From an uncultured Bacilli bacterium (GTDB lineage: Bacteria > Bacillota_I > Bacilli_A > RF39 > UBA660): a stretch of 5,943 nucleotides of DNA. The notes beneath the pieces were generated by a model that was not told the DNA's origin, ran no database searches, and saw only the letters and a list, made by a program, of their open reading frames with translations. Positions 1 through 4,349 of this stretch are shown in pieces (the stretch's first letter is position 1; every line of letters starts with the position of its first letter). Both the position numbers and the translations under genes were made by a program. The stretch spans positions 1 to 5,943 of the forward strand of contig CALVVC010000064.1 of NCBI GenBank assembly GCA_944363755.1, written 5' to 3'.

Positions 1-171
1 CTTGGTAGAAGTACAAGAGGTGATATCAAACTAGGTATCTGTGGAGAACATGGAGGAGATCCTAAGAGTATAGCTTTCTGTCAAAAAGTTGGTCTTAACT
101 ATGTTTCTTGTAGTCCATTTAGAGTACCTGTGGCAAGACTTGCTGCTGCTCAGGCCAAATTAGAGAATTAG
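1..171 (+). CDS. ppdK: Pyruvate, phosphate dikinase, C-terminal end (partial)
   Basis: This is the last 56 residues of a gene that begins before the window. The frame reads [10 protein letters not shown] at about residues 12-21 and then [20 protein letters not shown] just before the stop. Both are signature sequences of the C-terminal PEP/pyruvate-binding barrel of pyruvate, phosphate dikinase, which interconverts ATP + pyruvate + phosphate and AMP + PEP + diphosphate in the cytoplasm. Cys14 of this fragment, in GICGEH, sits where the family has its catalytic acid cysteine. The related PEP-utilising enzymes (PpsA, PtsI) share the fold, but the SCSPFRVP and LAAAQA ending is typical of PPDK. 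The stop TAG at 169-171 lies one base before the next ATG, so the following gene was probably co-transcribed. No terminator separates them. Confidence 0.95.
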   Translation, partial: LGRSTRGDIKLGICGEHGGDPKSIAFCQKVGLNYVSCSPFRVPVARLAAAQAKLEN

Positions 172-172
172 T

Positions 173-606
173 ATGTCTTTATATGATAGAATGCTTAATA
201 TTTCTAATATAGATAAAGAATCCATTATTAGAAAAGCGATAGAAAATACTAAAAGTGACTTAGATGGATTAGATTATGAAAGAATGTTTTAGTATATAAT
301 TGGTATTTATATGAGAATCTAAAAGATATGTCATGTCTTGCTTATATAGTAGATACTGATGATTTAGGATTTCATTATAAACATAGATTTGTTTTAGTAC
401 CAGATAATAATTTATATTATTTAGTAGATTTAACCTATAAACAATTTGGTAAAGATGATGAAGTGCTAAATAAGTTATATAATGATGGTTATGAAATGCT
501 AGATAATGAGAAATATAATTATTATCTTAATAAAGTAACTGGTACTAATAAAGATATAACAATTGATGAAAGCTTATTTAGGGAAGCAAAGGGACTTGGT
601 AAATAA
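173..606 (+). pseudogene. Frameshifted gene, possible transglutaminase-like cysteine enzyme
   Basis: The ATG at 173 opens a 39-residue frame (MSLYDRMLNISNIDK...) that stops at 290-292. The coding sense continues without a break in the neighbouring frame, from about 286 (LVYNWYLYENLKD) through to the TAA at 604-606. Joined, the two pieces give a protein of about 144 residues. The downstream piece has KHRFVLVP (about residues 18-25 of the 92-residue frame starting at 328) and YYLVDLTYKQF (about 30-40). These resemble the His and Asp blocks of transglutaminase-like or NlpC-like cysteine enzymes. The expected catalytic Cys would lie exactly at the frame break, where atg-ttt-tag would read atg-tgt-tta (Met-Cys-Leu) with one added G. 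The fold assignment is my inference from motif spacing, and I do not recognise a named family. A homopolymer sequencing error (TTTT) could also explain the break. The gene follows ppdK directly. Confidence 0.6.
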
Positions 607-619
607 TATCAAGTCTTTT
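593..619 (+). terminator. Intrinsic terminator overlapping the stop codon
   Basis: A 9-bp stem (593-601 with 607-615, one G-U pair) closes a five-base loop, AATAA, that contains most of the TAA stop at 604-606. It is followed by TTTT at 616-619. The last codons (Leu-Gly-Lys) form the 5' arm. This would end the ppdK-pseudogene transcript and insulate the toxin-antitoxin locus. A near-identical element ends the intact toxin gene at 1949-1975. Confidence 0.75.
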
Positions 620-680
620 AGTTACTATTTTAACTATAAAAACAGTTATATTTCTTAAACATGTGAATATAATATAAATG

Positions 681-695
681 TATACTTATTGACAT
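681..695 (+). repeat. Short repeat TATACT...TTGACAT, copy 1
   Basis: TATACTTATTGACAT directly upstream of, and overlapping, the -35 region of the first antitoxin promoter. Similar stretches occur at 1190-1207, before the second promoter, and at 2006-2022, after the intact toxin. The element therefore marks the left edge of each module and recurs beyond the last one. The rest of 620-680 is AT-rich sequence in which I see no gene. Confidence 0.5.
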
Positions 696-704
696 TTATG
701 TCAA
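689..704. promoter_or_regulatory. Palindrome over the -35 box (candidate operator)
   Basis: TTGACATTTATGTCAA is a perfect 7-bp inverted repeat with a 2-bp centre. It begins on the -35 hexamer and extends into the spacer. The identical 16 bases occur at 1201-1216 although the flanks differ. This could be a repressor site, but it could also be a conserved promoter sequence that happens to be palindromic. Confidence 0.45.
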
Positions 705-717
705 AATATAGTATATT
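689..717 (+). promoter_or_regulatory. Promoter of the upstream antitoxin RNA
   Basis: Consensus -35 TTGACA (689-694), a 17-bp spacer, and -10 TATATT (712-717), predicting transcription starting near G724. The same arrangement and nearly the same bases recur at 1201-1229. This looks like a strong vegetative sigma-A promoter, as expected for an antitoxin RNA that must be in excess over toxin mRNA. Confidence 0.8.
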
Positions 718-747
718 ATTATTGCATTTAAGGAATGCGATATGTAC

Positions 748-846
748 ATGTTAGCCGCTCTTGGATGGTGCGGGTTATAAATTATTCCAATCGTGAAATG
801 TTAACCGCTCTCGGATGGTGCGGGATACAAATTATTCCGATCGAAA
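748..846 (+). repeat. Two tandem ~50-nt antitoxin repeats, upstream array
   Basis: The repeats start at 748 and 798 (period 50, then 49 to a partial third at 847). Each begins ATGTTA and contains CCGC, GGATGGTGCGGG, an AT-rich stretch and ATTCC(A/G)ATCG. Helix 1 pairs 755-758 with 770-773 and 805-808 with 820-823. Helix 2 pairs 761-765 with 786-790 and 811-815 with 836-840. The arms interleave, so each repeat is an H-type pseudoknot. The AAATG at repeat borders is a plausible toxin cleavage site. Confidence 0.85.
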
Positions 847-852
847 ATGTTT

Positions 853-888
853 GAAAACTTTATTCTTTTGAATAGGGTTTTCTTTTTT
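853..888 (+). terminator. Terminator between upstream array and toxin relic
   Basis: A 13-bp stem, 853-865 with 870-882, with two G-U pairs in the middle, a TTTT loop and six T residues (883-888). It sits at the position typical of type III systems, where partial read-through sets the antitoxin-to-toxin ratio. Confidence 0.9.
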
Positions 889-893
889 CTATA

Positions 894-1138
894 ATGACAA
901 GAGAAGTTGCTAATAAAAAATCGGTTATATTATTACAAAATGCTTTTCCTACATTAGAAAAATATATAAATCATCCCCATATAACAAATGGTAAACCACT
1001 TAAAGTAATAGATACATTAAAAGATGAAATAACTAGCAATTTTATTACTTATTATCTTTAAAGAAACAAGGTATTAGTTTATTTTTCACTTATATTGATA
1101 GAATTAAAGAAATGATATTTGAAGAACTTGGCAAATAA
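894..1138 (+). pseudogene. Truncated, frameshifted CptN-like toxin relic
   Basis: An ATG at 894 starts MTREVANKKSVILLQNAFP..., which matches residues 76 onward of the intact toxin at 1491-1961. I count 37 identical residues in the first 50. The frame ends prematurely at 1059-1061. One base is missing near 1045, and after it the next frame continues LKKQGISLFFTYIDRIKEM...EELGK to a TAA at 1136-1138, matching the toxin C-terminus. The ribosome-binding site, start and first 75 codons are absent. The join follows the terminator U-tract directly and has a TTCTA (887-891) that occurs at both expected breakpoints in the intact module (1399-1403 and 1709-1713), pointing to a deletion of about 310 bp. 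The protein lacks the N-terminal half that carries the PLSSK motif and cannot be an active nuclease. The terminator that ends the intact toxin has also decayed here. Confidence 0.9.
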
Positions 1139-1189
1139 TAATCTCAAAAATCTTTATAAATATTTGGAAAATTGCATACAATAACAGTG

Positions 1190-1207
1190 TATACTATATA
1201 TTGACAT
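1190..1207 (+). repeat. Short repeat TATACT...TTGACAT, copy 2
   Basis: TATACTATATATTGACAT overlaps the -35 of the second antitoxin promoter, as in the first copy (681-695). It marks the left edge of the downstream module. The 50 bases before it (1139-1189) are AT-rich and show no gene. Confidence 0.5.
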
Positions 1208-1216
1208 TTATGTCAA
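1201..1216. promoter_or_regulatory. Palindrome over the -35 box, second copy
   Basis: The same perfect 7-2-7 inverted repeat, TTGACATTTATGTCAA, as at 689-704. The 16 bases are fully conserved while the array and toxin relic have diverged, which suggests a retained function. Confidence 0.45.
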
Positions 1217-1229
1217 TATATAGTATATT
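1201..1229 (+). promoter_or_regulatory. Promoter of the active antitoxin RNA
   Basis: TTGACA at 1201-1206, a 17-bp spacer and TATATT at 1224-1229, with a predicted start near G1236. It matches the promoter at 689-717 almost base for base. It probably also drives the toxin by read-through of the terminator at 1365-1400. Confidence 0.8.
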
Positions 1230-1259
1230 ATTATTGCATTTAAGAAATGTAATATGTAA

Positions 1260-1358
1260 ATGTTAGCCGCTTATGGATGGTGCGGGTTATAAATGATTCC
1301 AATCGCGAAATGTTAGTCGCTTCCGAGTGGTGCGAGTTATAAATGATCTCGGTCGAAA
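1260..1358 (+). repeat. Two tandem ~50-nt antitoxin repeats, downstream array
   Basis: The repeats start at 1260 and 1310, with a partial third at 1359 (periods 50 and 49, as upstream). Helix 1 is 1267-1270/1282-1285 and 1317-1320/1332-1335. Helix 2 is 1274-1277/1298-1301 and 1323-1327/1348-1352. The 12-nt loop between the 3' arms is the same length in all four repeats of the window. Confidence 0.85.
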
Positions 1359-1364
1359 ATGTTT

Positions 1365-1400
1365 GAAAACTTTATTCTTTTGAATAAAGTTTTCTTTTTT
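1365..1400 (+). terminator. Terminator between antitoxin array and toxin
   Basis: A perfect 13-bp stem (1365-1377 with 1382-1394), a four-T loop and six T residues. The 5' arm is identical to that at 853-865. The 3' arm differs only by changes that turn two G-U pairs into A-U pairs. The partial third antitoxin repeat runs straight into the stem. Confidence 0.92.
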
Positions 1401-1475
1401 CTAAAAATAGAACTTTTGTACTTGCAAACAAAGTTATAATTTGATATATTTTAGTTACAAGTTATATTTGTTATT

Positions 1476-1482
1476 GGGGGTG
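1476..1482 (+). promoter_or_regulatory. Ribosome-binding site of the toxin
   Basis: GGGGGTG eight bases before the ATG at 1491 supports that start. The 75 bases between terminator and RBS are AT-rich. A TATAAT at 1435-1440 has no convincing -35 at the right distance, so I do not call a separate toxin promoter. Confidence 0.7.
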
Positions 1483-1490
1483 TTTATAAA

Positions 1491-1961
1491 ATGAGAGTTA
1501 AAACGGGATATATTTATCATATTAAAGATGAATTTTTTGATAAGATTAATGACAAAGGTTTAATGATAAATCATGAAAATGGACGAGCAAGACCTACTTA
1601 CTTTACGATTAAAGATAAGGATATATTATGGTTTATTCCATTAAGTAGTAAAGTTTCTAAGTATCAACCTATAATAGATAAAAAGGTTAAGAAATATGGA
1701 GATTGTCGTTCTATAATGATAAGAGAAATTGCCGAAAAGAAATCTGTTATATTATTGCAAAATGCTTTTCCTACATTAGAAAAATATATAGATCATCCAC
1801 ATACAATAAATGGTGCTCCTGCTAGAGTTGCTGATAATTTAAAAGATGAGATTTTACAAAATTTTAATTCATTATTAGCTTTAAAGAAACAAGGAATTAA
1901 TTTGTTTTTCACTGATATTGATAAAATAAAAGAAATGATGCATGAAGAACTTGGCAAATAA
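1491..1961 (+). CDS. cptN: Type III toxin, CptN-family endoribonuclease
   Basis: A 156-residue protein I recognise as a CptIN-family type III toxin, related to the ToxN/AbiQ fold. Visible family features are YHIKDEFF near the start, RPTYF (34-38), ILWFIPLSSKVSKY (45-58, holding the conserved Ser-Ser-Lys of the active-site region), VILLQNAFP (86-94) and a C-terminal INLFFTDIDKI helix region. Known members are endoribonucleases that cut RNA at A-rich sites, process their own antitoxin precursor and are silenced by the resulting pseudoknot RNAs. Several type III systems abort phage infection. The start has a strong RBS (1476-1482). The upstream array, terminator and spacing are exactly the expected operon structure, and expression should come from read-through. 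The frame is intact and of normal length, so the toxin is probably functional. The exact sub-family (CptN versus TenpN) is my recall, not a search result. Confidence 0.85.
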   Translation: MRVKTGYIYHIKDEFFDKINDKGLMINHENGRARPTYFTIKDKDILWFIPLSSKVSKYQPIIDKKVKKYGDCRSIMIREIAEKKSVILLQNAFPTLEKYIDHPHTINGAPARVADNLKDEILQNFNSLLALKKQGINLFFTDIDKIKEMMHEELGK

Positions 1962-1975
1962 TGTCAAGTCTTTTT
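1949..1975 (+). terminator. Terminator overlapping the toxin stop codon
   Basis: An 8-bp stem (1949-1956 with 1962-1969, one G-U pair) around loop AATAA, followed by CTTTTT and a further TTTT to 1980. The toxin's last codons form the 5' arm and the stop lies in the loop. The sequence matches 594-619 at 24 of 26 positions, and the two differences form one compensated base pair. Confidence 0.8.
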
Positions 1976-1984
1976 CTTTTAATA

Positions 1985-2011
1985 TTAAACTATTAATATT
2001 TGTGGTATACT
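1985..2011 (+). promoter_or_regulatory. Probable promoter of the SGNH hydrolase gene
   Basis: An extended -10, TGGTATACT (2003-2011), with a weak -35 candidate TTAAAC (1985-1990) at 15 bp. It predicts a short leader and lies between the toxin terminator and the RBS AAGGGG (2026-2031). Confidence 0.5.
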
Positions 2012-2022
2012 TTTATTGACAT
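2006..2022 (+). repeat. Short repeat TATACT...TTGACAT, copy 3 beyond the last module
   Basis: TATACTTTTATTGACAT resembles the stretches at 681-695 and 1190-1207 that introduce each antitoxin promoter, but no palindrome, -10 or array follows. It may be the scar of a further module edge or recombination site. The short length makes chance similarity in AT-rich DNA possible. Confidence 0.4.
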
Positions 2023-2038
2023 GAAAAGGGGAAGTGTT

Positions 2039-2851
2039 ATGAGTAAGACTACGAGTAAAAAAGCAAAAAAGAAAAAGTATACTACTAGACTTGAAAAAAA
2101 TAAAAGAATTTATTATAAAAATAATTCAGTTAAAGATAGTCATAAAAAAAGTAATAATAAACTTATTTTAATTGTTTTAGTAATTAGTTTGTTTGTTAAT
2201 GCCTTTTTTTTGTTAAGAGTTAATAATTTAGATTCATCAGTTGATAGTCTAAATACAACTATTGAAGAGAATAAAAAAGATTATGAAAAAGAGATAGAAA
2301 GTTTAAAGGATGAATATACTAATTACTTATTTTTAGGAGATTCAATTACTGATTTTTATGACTTAGATAAATATTATAAAGGACTACCTATTGTAAATAG
2401 TGGTATTTCTGGGAATACAACAGATGATATTTTAGATGATATGAAAGCTAGAGTGTATGATTATAATCCATCTAAAGTGTTTTTATTAATTGGTACTAAT
2501 GATTTAATTCATGATAGTAGTGTTGATGATATTGCTTCTAATATTGAAAAAATAGTTAATGAAATTAATAGTAATAAACCACAAGCAGAAATTTATGTAG
2601 AGAGTGTTTATCCTGTTAATGATAATTTAGATGAAGACATGGTTGATGTTAGAAATAATGATGATATTATGGAAATAAATGAAAAGATAAAAAAATATTG
2701 TGAGGATAATGGTTATAATTATATTAATATGTATGATAAATTACTTGATGATGATGGTAATTTTAATGAAGAATATACTGATGATGGACTACATCCTAAT
2801 AGTAGGGGATATGAAGTTATTACTGAAGAAATAAAGAAATATTTAGACTAG
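2039..2851 (+). CDS. Membrane-anchored SGNH/GDSL-type hydrolase
   Basis: A 270-residue protein from the ATG at 2039, chosen because AAGGGG lies seven bases upstream. A TTG at 2000 in the same frame would overlap the promoter. Residues 1-40 are strongly basic, 41-60 form one hydrophobic segment, and about 60-95 are charged and coiled-coil-like. The rest is an SGNH domain: GDSIT (100-104, nucleophile Ser102), NSGISGN (120-126), GTND (152-155, Asn154) and DGLHPN (249-254, Asp249/His252). All four blocks and catalytic residues are present. The topology suggests a catalytic domain outside the membrane. Such enzymes remove O-acetyl or other acyl groups from glycans or lipids. The neighbouring glycosyltransferase genes suggest a cell-wall polysaccharide substrate, which is inference. 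Its separate promoter and RBS argue for transcription independent of the toxin. Confidence 0.88.
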   Translation: MSKTTSKKAKKKKYTTRLEKNKRIYYKNNSVKDSHKKSNNKLILIVLVISLFVNAFFLLRVNNLDSSVDSLNTTIEENKKDYEKEIESLKDEYTNYLFLGDSITDFYDLDKYYKGLPIVNSGISGNTTDDILDDMKARVYDYNPSKVFLLIGTNDLIHDSSVDDIASNIEKIVNEINSNKPQAEIYVESVYPVNDNLDEDMVDVRNNDDIMEINEKIKKYCEDNGYNYINMYDKLLDDDGNFNEEYTDDGLHPNSRGYEVITEEIKKYLD

Positions 2852-2872
2852 ATATACAATTCATGTTATACT
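2844..2872 (+). promoter_or_regulatory. Probable promoter of the gtrA-like operon
   Basis: TAGACT (2844-2849, four of six -35 consensus bases), a 17-bp spacer and an extended -10 TGTTATACT (2864-2872). It overlaps the end of the hydrolase gene. A strong RBS, AAGGAGAG (2883-2890), follows, then the ATG at 2895. No terminator is seen between the hydrolase and this gene, so read-through is also likely. Confidence 0.5.
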
Positions 2873-2894
2873 ATAACTAGTTAAGGAGAGAAGT

Positions 2895-3347
2895 ATGAAG
2901 AAAGATAAGTTAGAATGGTTATTTGATAAAATTTGTAAGATGTTTCATTTGAAATTTACCCCTAAAACTCGTAAGTTATTAATTCAAATATTTAAGTTTG
3001 GTATTGTTGGTGGAATTGCAACTGTAATTGACTTTGTTTTTCTTTATATATTTAGAGAATTTTGTCATTTTCCAGTACTTGTTTCTAACACTTTATCATT
3101 TTGTATTTCTGTTATTTATAACTATACTGCAAGTGTTAAATGGGTATTTGATGTTAATAAAGAAAAAGATGCTAAAAAGCAATTTATTATTTTTATAGTA
3201 TTTAGCGTTATAGGACTTTTACTTAATAATGCAATTATGTGGGTAACTGTAGATTTCTTAAGTATCTATTATATGCTTGCTAAGATAATTGCAACAGTTA
3301 TAGTTATGGTATTTAACTTTGTAACTAGGAAGATATTTTTAGAATAG
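2895..3347 (+). CDS. GtrA-family membrane protein
   Basis: A 150-residue protein with four predicted membrane segments (about 32-53, 59-80, 96-117 and 122-142) and GtrA family signatures: FGIVGGIATVIDF in segment 1, NYTASVKWVF after segment 2 and FNFVTRKIF at the end. The length is normal for the family. GtrA-like proteins are thought to flip undecaprenyl-phosphate-linked sugars across the cytoplasmic membrane, or to assist that step, so the sugar can be added to teichoic acid or another surface polymer. The next gene, nine bases downstream, is the expected partner glycosyltransferase. The N-terminal 30 residues are basic and cytoplasmic. The start is set by the AAGGAGAG site. Confidence 0.9.
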   Translation: MKKDKLEWLFDKICKMFHLKFTPKTRKLLIQIFKFGIVGGIATVIDFVFLYIFREFCHFPVLVSNTLSFCISVIYNYTASVKWVFDVNKEKDAKKQFIIFIVFSVIGLLLNNAIMWVTVDFLSIYYMLAKIIATVIVMVFNFVTRKIFLE

Positions 3348-3356
3348 AGGGATATA

Positions 3357-4349
3357 ATGGATAAAATATCAGTTATTGTGCCTTGTTATAATGAGGAAGA
3401 ATCAATCTCTTTGTTTTATAAAGAAATTAACAAAGTAACTAAAAAAATGAAGGATGTATCTTTTGAACTTATTTTTATAGATGATGGAAGTGGTGATAAG
3501 TCTCTTGATATTATTAAAGAACTTTCAAAGAGTGATAAAGATATTAGATATATTTCTTTTTCAAGGAATTTTGGAAAAGAAGCGGCTATTTATGCAGGAC
3601 TTGAATATAGTACTGGGGATTATGTAACTTTACTTGATGCTGATTTACAAGATTCACCTGAATTTATAGAGAAAATGTATAAAATTATTACTACTAAAGA
3701 TGTTGATATAGTTGCTCTTAAGACAGATGCTCATAAAGAATATAGTGTAGTTAGAAGATTTTTTACAAACTGTTATTATAAATTAATATCTAAATTATCT
3801 AAAGTAGAAATGGTACCAGGAGCTAGGGACTTTAGATTAATGAAAAGACAAGTAGTTAATGCTGTATTAGAATTAAAAGAATATAATCGTTATAGTAAAG
3901 GTATATTTAGCTTTGTAGGATTTAAAACTAAATGGTTGACTTATGAAGTTCCAAAAAGAGTAGCAGGAACTAGTAAGTGGAGTTTCTTTAAGTTATTTAC
4001 TTATGCGATTGATGCAATTATAGGGTATTCTACTGTTCCTTTAACAATTTCAGTATTTGTTGGAGTATTATTTTGTTTAATATCTTTAATAGCGATTGTT
4101 TTTATAGTTGTTAGAACAATAATATTTGGAGATCCTGTAGCAGGATGGCCATCTTTAGTTTGTATTATGTTCTTCTTAAGTGGAATTCAACTGTTTTGTA
4201 CAGGAATTAGTGGTGCCTATATTTCTAAAACATATACAGAAGTTAAAGGTAGACCTATTTATATAATTAGAGAAACTGAGAAAAAGTCAAAAATGAACGA
4301 AAATGAACGAAAAACATTAATAAATAAGGAAAAAGTATGGCAAAAATGA
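3357..4349 (+). CDS. GtrB/DPM1-like family 2 glycosyltransferase
   Basis: A 330-residue membrane-bound glycosyltransferase. The catalytic domain shows SVIVPCYNEEE (5-15), IDDGSGDKS (41-49), SFSRNFGKEAA (67-77), the metal/nucleotide-binding DADLQD (94-99), GARDFRLM (155-162) and GTSKW (204-208). Two membrane helices follow (about 226-254 and 266-288), then the conserved EVKGRPIY end (295-302). This is the GtrB/CsbB/YkcC pattern, which moves a sugar from a nucleotide donor to undecaprenyl phosphate on the cytoplasmic face. GtrA just upstream would handle the product. Beyond residue 303 there is a lysine-rich tail of about 27 residues containing KMNENERK, which also opens the next protein and comes from a DNA repeat. 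The TGA stop overlaps the following gene by 13 bases, implying translational coupling. The sugar cannot be read from the sequence. Confidence 0.93.
   Translation: MDKISVIVPCYNEEESISLFYKEINKVTKKMKDVSFELIFIDDGSGDKSLDIIKELSKSDKDIRYISFSRNFGKEAAIYAGLEYSTGDYVTLLDADLQDSPEFIEKMYKIITTKDVDIVALKTDAHKEYSVVRRFFTNCYYKLISKLSKVEMVPGARDFRLMKRQVVNAVLELKEYNRYSKGIFSFVGFKTKWLTYEVPKRVAGTSKWSFFKLFTYAIDAIIGYSTVPLTISVFVGVLFCLISLIAIVFIVVRTIIFGDPVAGWPSLVCIMFFLSGIQLFCTGISGAYISKTYTEVKGRPIYIIRETEKKSKMNENERKTLINKEKVWQK

Larger units (their letters stand above)
724..888 (+). ncRNA. Orphan type III antitoxin RNA (CptI-like), upstream array
   Basis: The predicted transcript runs from about G724 to the U-tract at 888. In order it holds a 5' hairpin (about 722-740, TTGCATTT paired with GAATGCGA), two pseudoknot repeats (748-797 and 798-846), the first bases of a third repeat (847-852) and an intrinsic terminator. 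In type III systems such arrays are cut by the toxin into single-repeat RNAs that then inhibit it. Both repeats fold perfectly: CCGC/GCGG with TTGGA/TCCAA in the first, CCGC/GCGG with TCGGA/TCCGA in the second. The toxin gene that should follow is a relic (894-1138), so this is an antitoxin without its own toxin. The repeats closely resemble those of the intact module, so cross-neutralisation of that toxin is plausible but inferred. Confidence 0.78.
1236..1400 (+). ncRNA. cptI: Type III antitoxin RNA (CptI-like) of the intact module
   Basis: The predicted RNA runs from about G1236 to the U-tract at 1395-1400. It starts with a hairpin (about 1234-1252, TTGCATTT with AAATGTAA), then repeats at 1260-1309 and 1310-1358, the beginning of a third, and a terminator. 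Its layout and spacing equal the upstream array. In the first repeat helix 1 is CCGC/GCGG, and helix 2 is four pairs (TGGA/TCCA) with an A-A mismatch at the outer position. In the second repeat helix 1 has become TCGC/GCGA and helix 2 CCGAG/CTCGG, fully paired by compensatory changes. The RNA should be processed by the adjacent toxin and bind it as pseudoknots. The family assignment rests on the toxin sequence plus this architecture. Confidence 0.85.

Noticed and set aside
894..1061. The 55-residue frame as a real small protein
   Set aside because: It has no RBS and begins inside the toxin homology. Its sequence is the middle of the toxin up to a frameshift, after which homology continues in another frame.
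748..1358. The ~50-nt repeats as a CRISPR array or a tandem riboswitch/T-box
   Set aside because: There are only two units per block, with no unique spacers. The repeats are contiguous and form pseudoknots upstream of a terminator and a CptN-like toxin, which fits a type III antitoxin. No known riboswitch or T-box core is recognisable in GGTGCGGG.
1435..1440. TATAAT as a dedicated toxin promoter
   Set aside because: There is no -35-like hexamer 16-18 bp upstream. The best candidate, TTGTAC at 1416-1421, is only 13 bp away. Read-through from the antitoxin promoter explains toxin expression.
607..1980. An insertion sequence or integrase-borne element carrying the toxin locus
   Set aside because: I see no transposase or integrase frame and no terminal inverted repeats. 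Only the terminator-like direct repeats flank it, and these are reported as a finding.
2000..2038. TTG at 2000 as the start of the SGNH hydrolase
   Set aside because: It lies on the predicted -10 region and has no RBS. The ATG at 2039 has AAGGGG at good spacing and gives a normal basic N-terminus.
4346..4349. ATG at 4346 (ATGA overlap) as the start of the ligase-like gene
   Set aside because: The only clear RBS, AAGGA at 4326-4330, is 15 bases away but just six from the in-frame ATG at 4337. The 4346 start remains possible.
4347..4349. Recoding of TGA as tryptophan (Mycoplasma-type code)
   Set aside because: All tryptophans in the window are TGG, no gene has an internal TGA, and TGA at 4347 acts as a sensible stop at a coupled gene junction.
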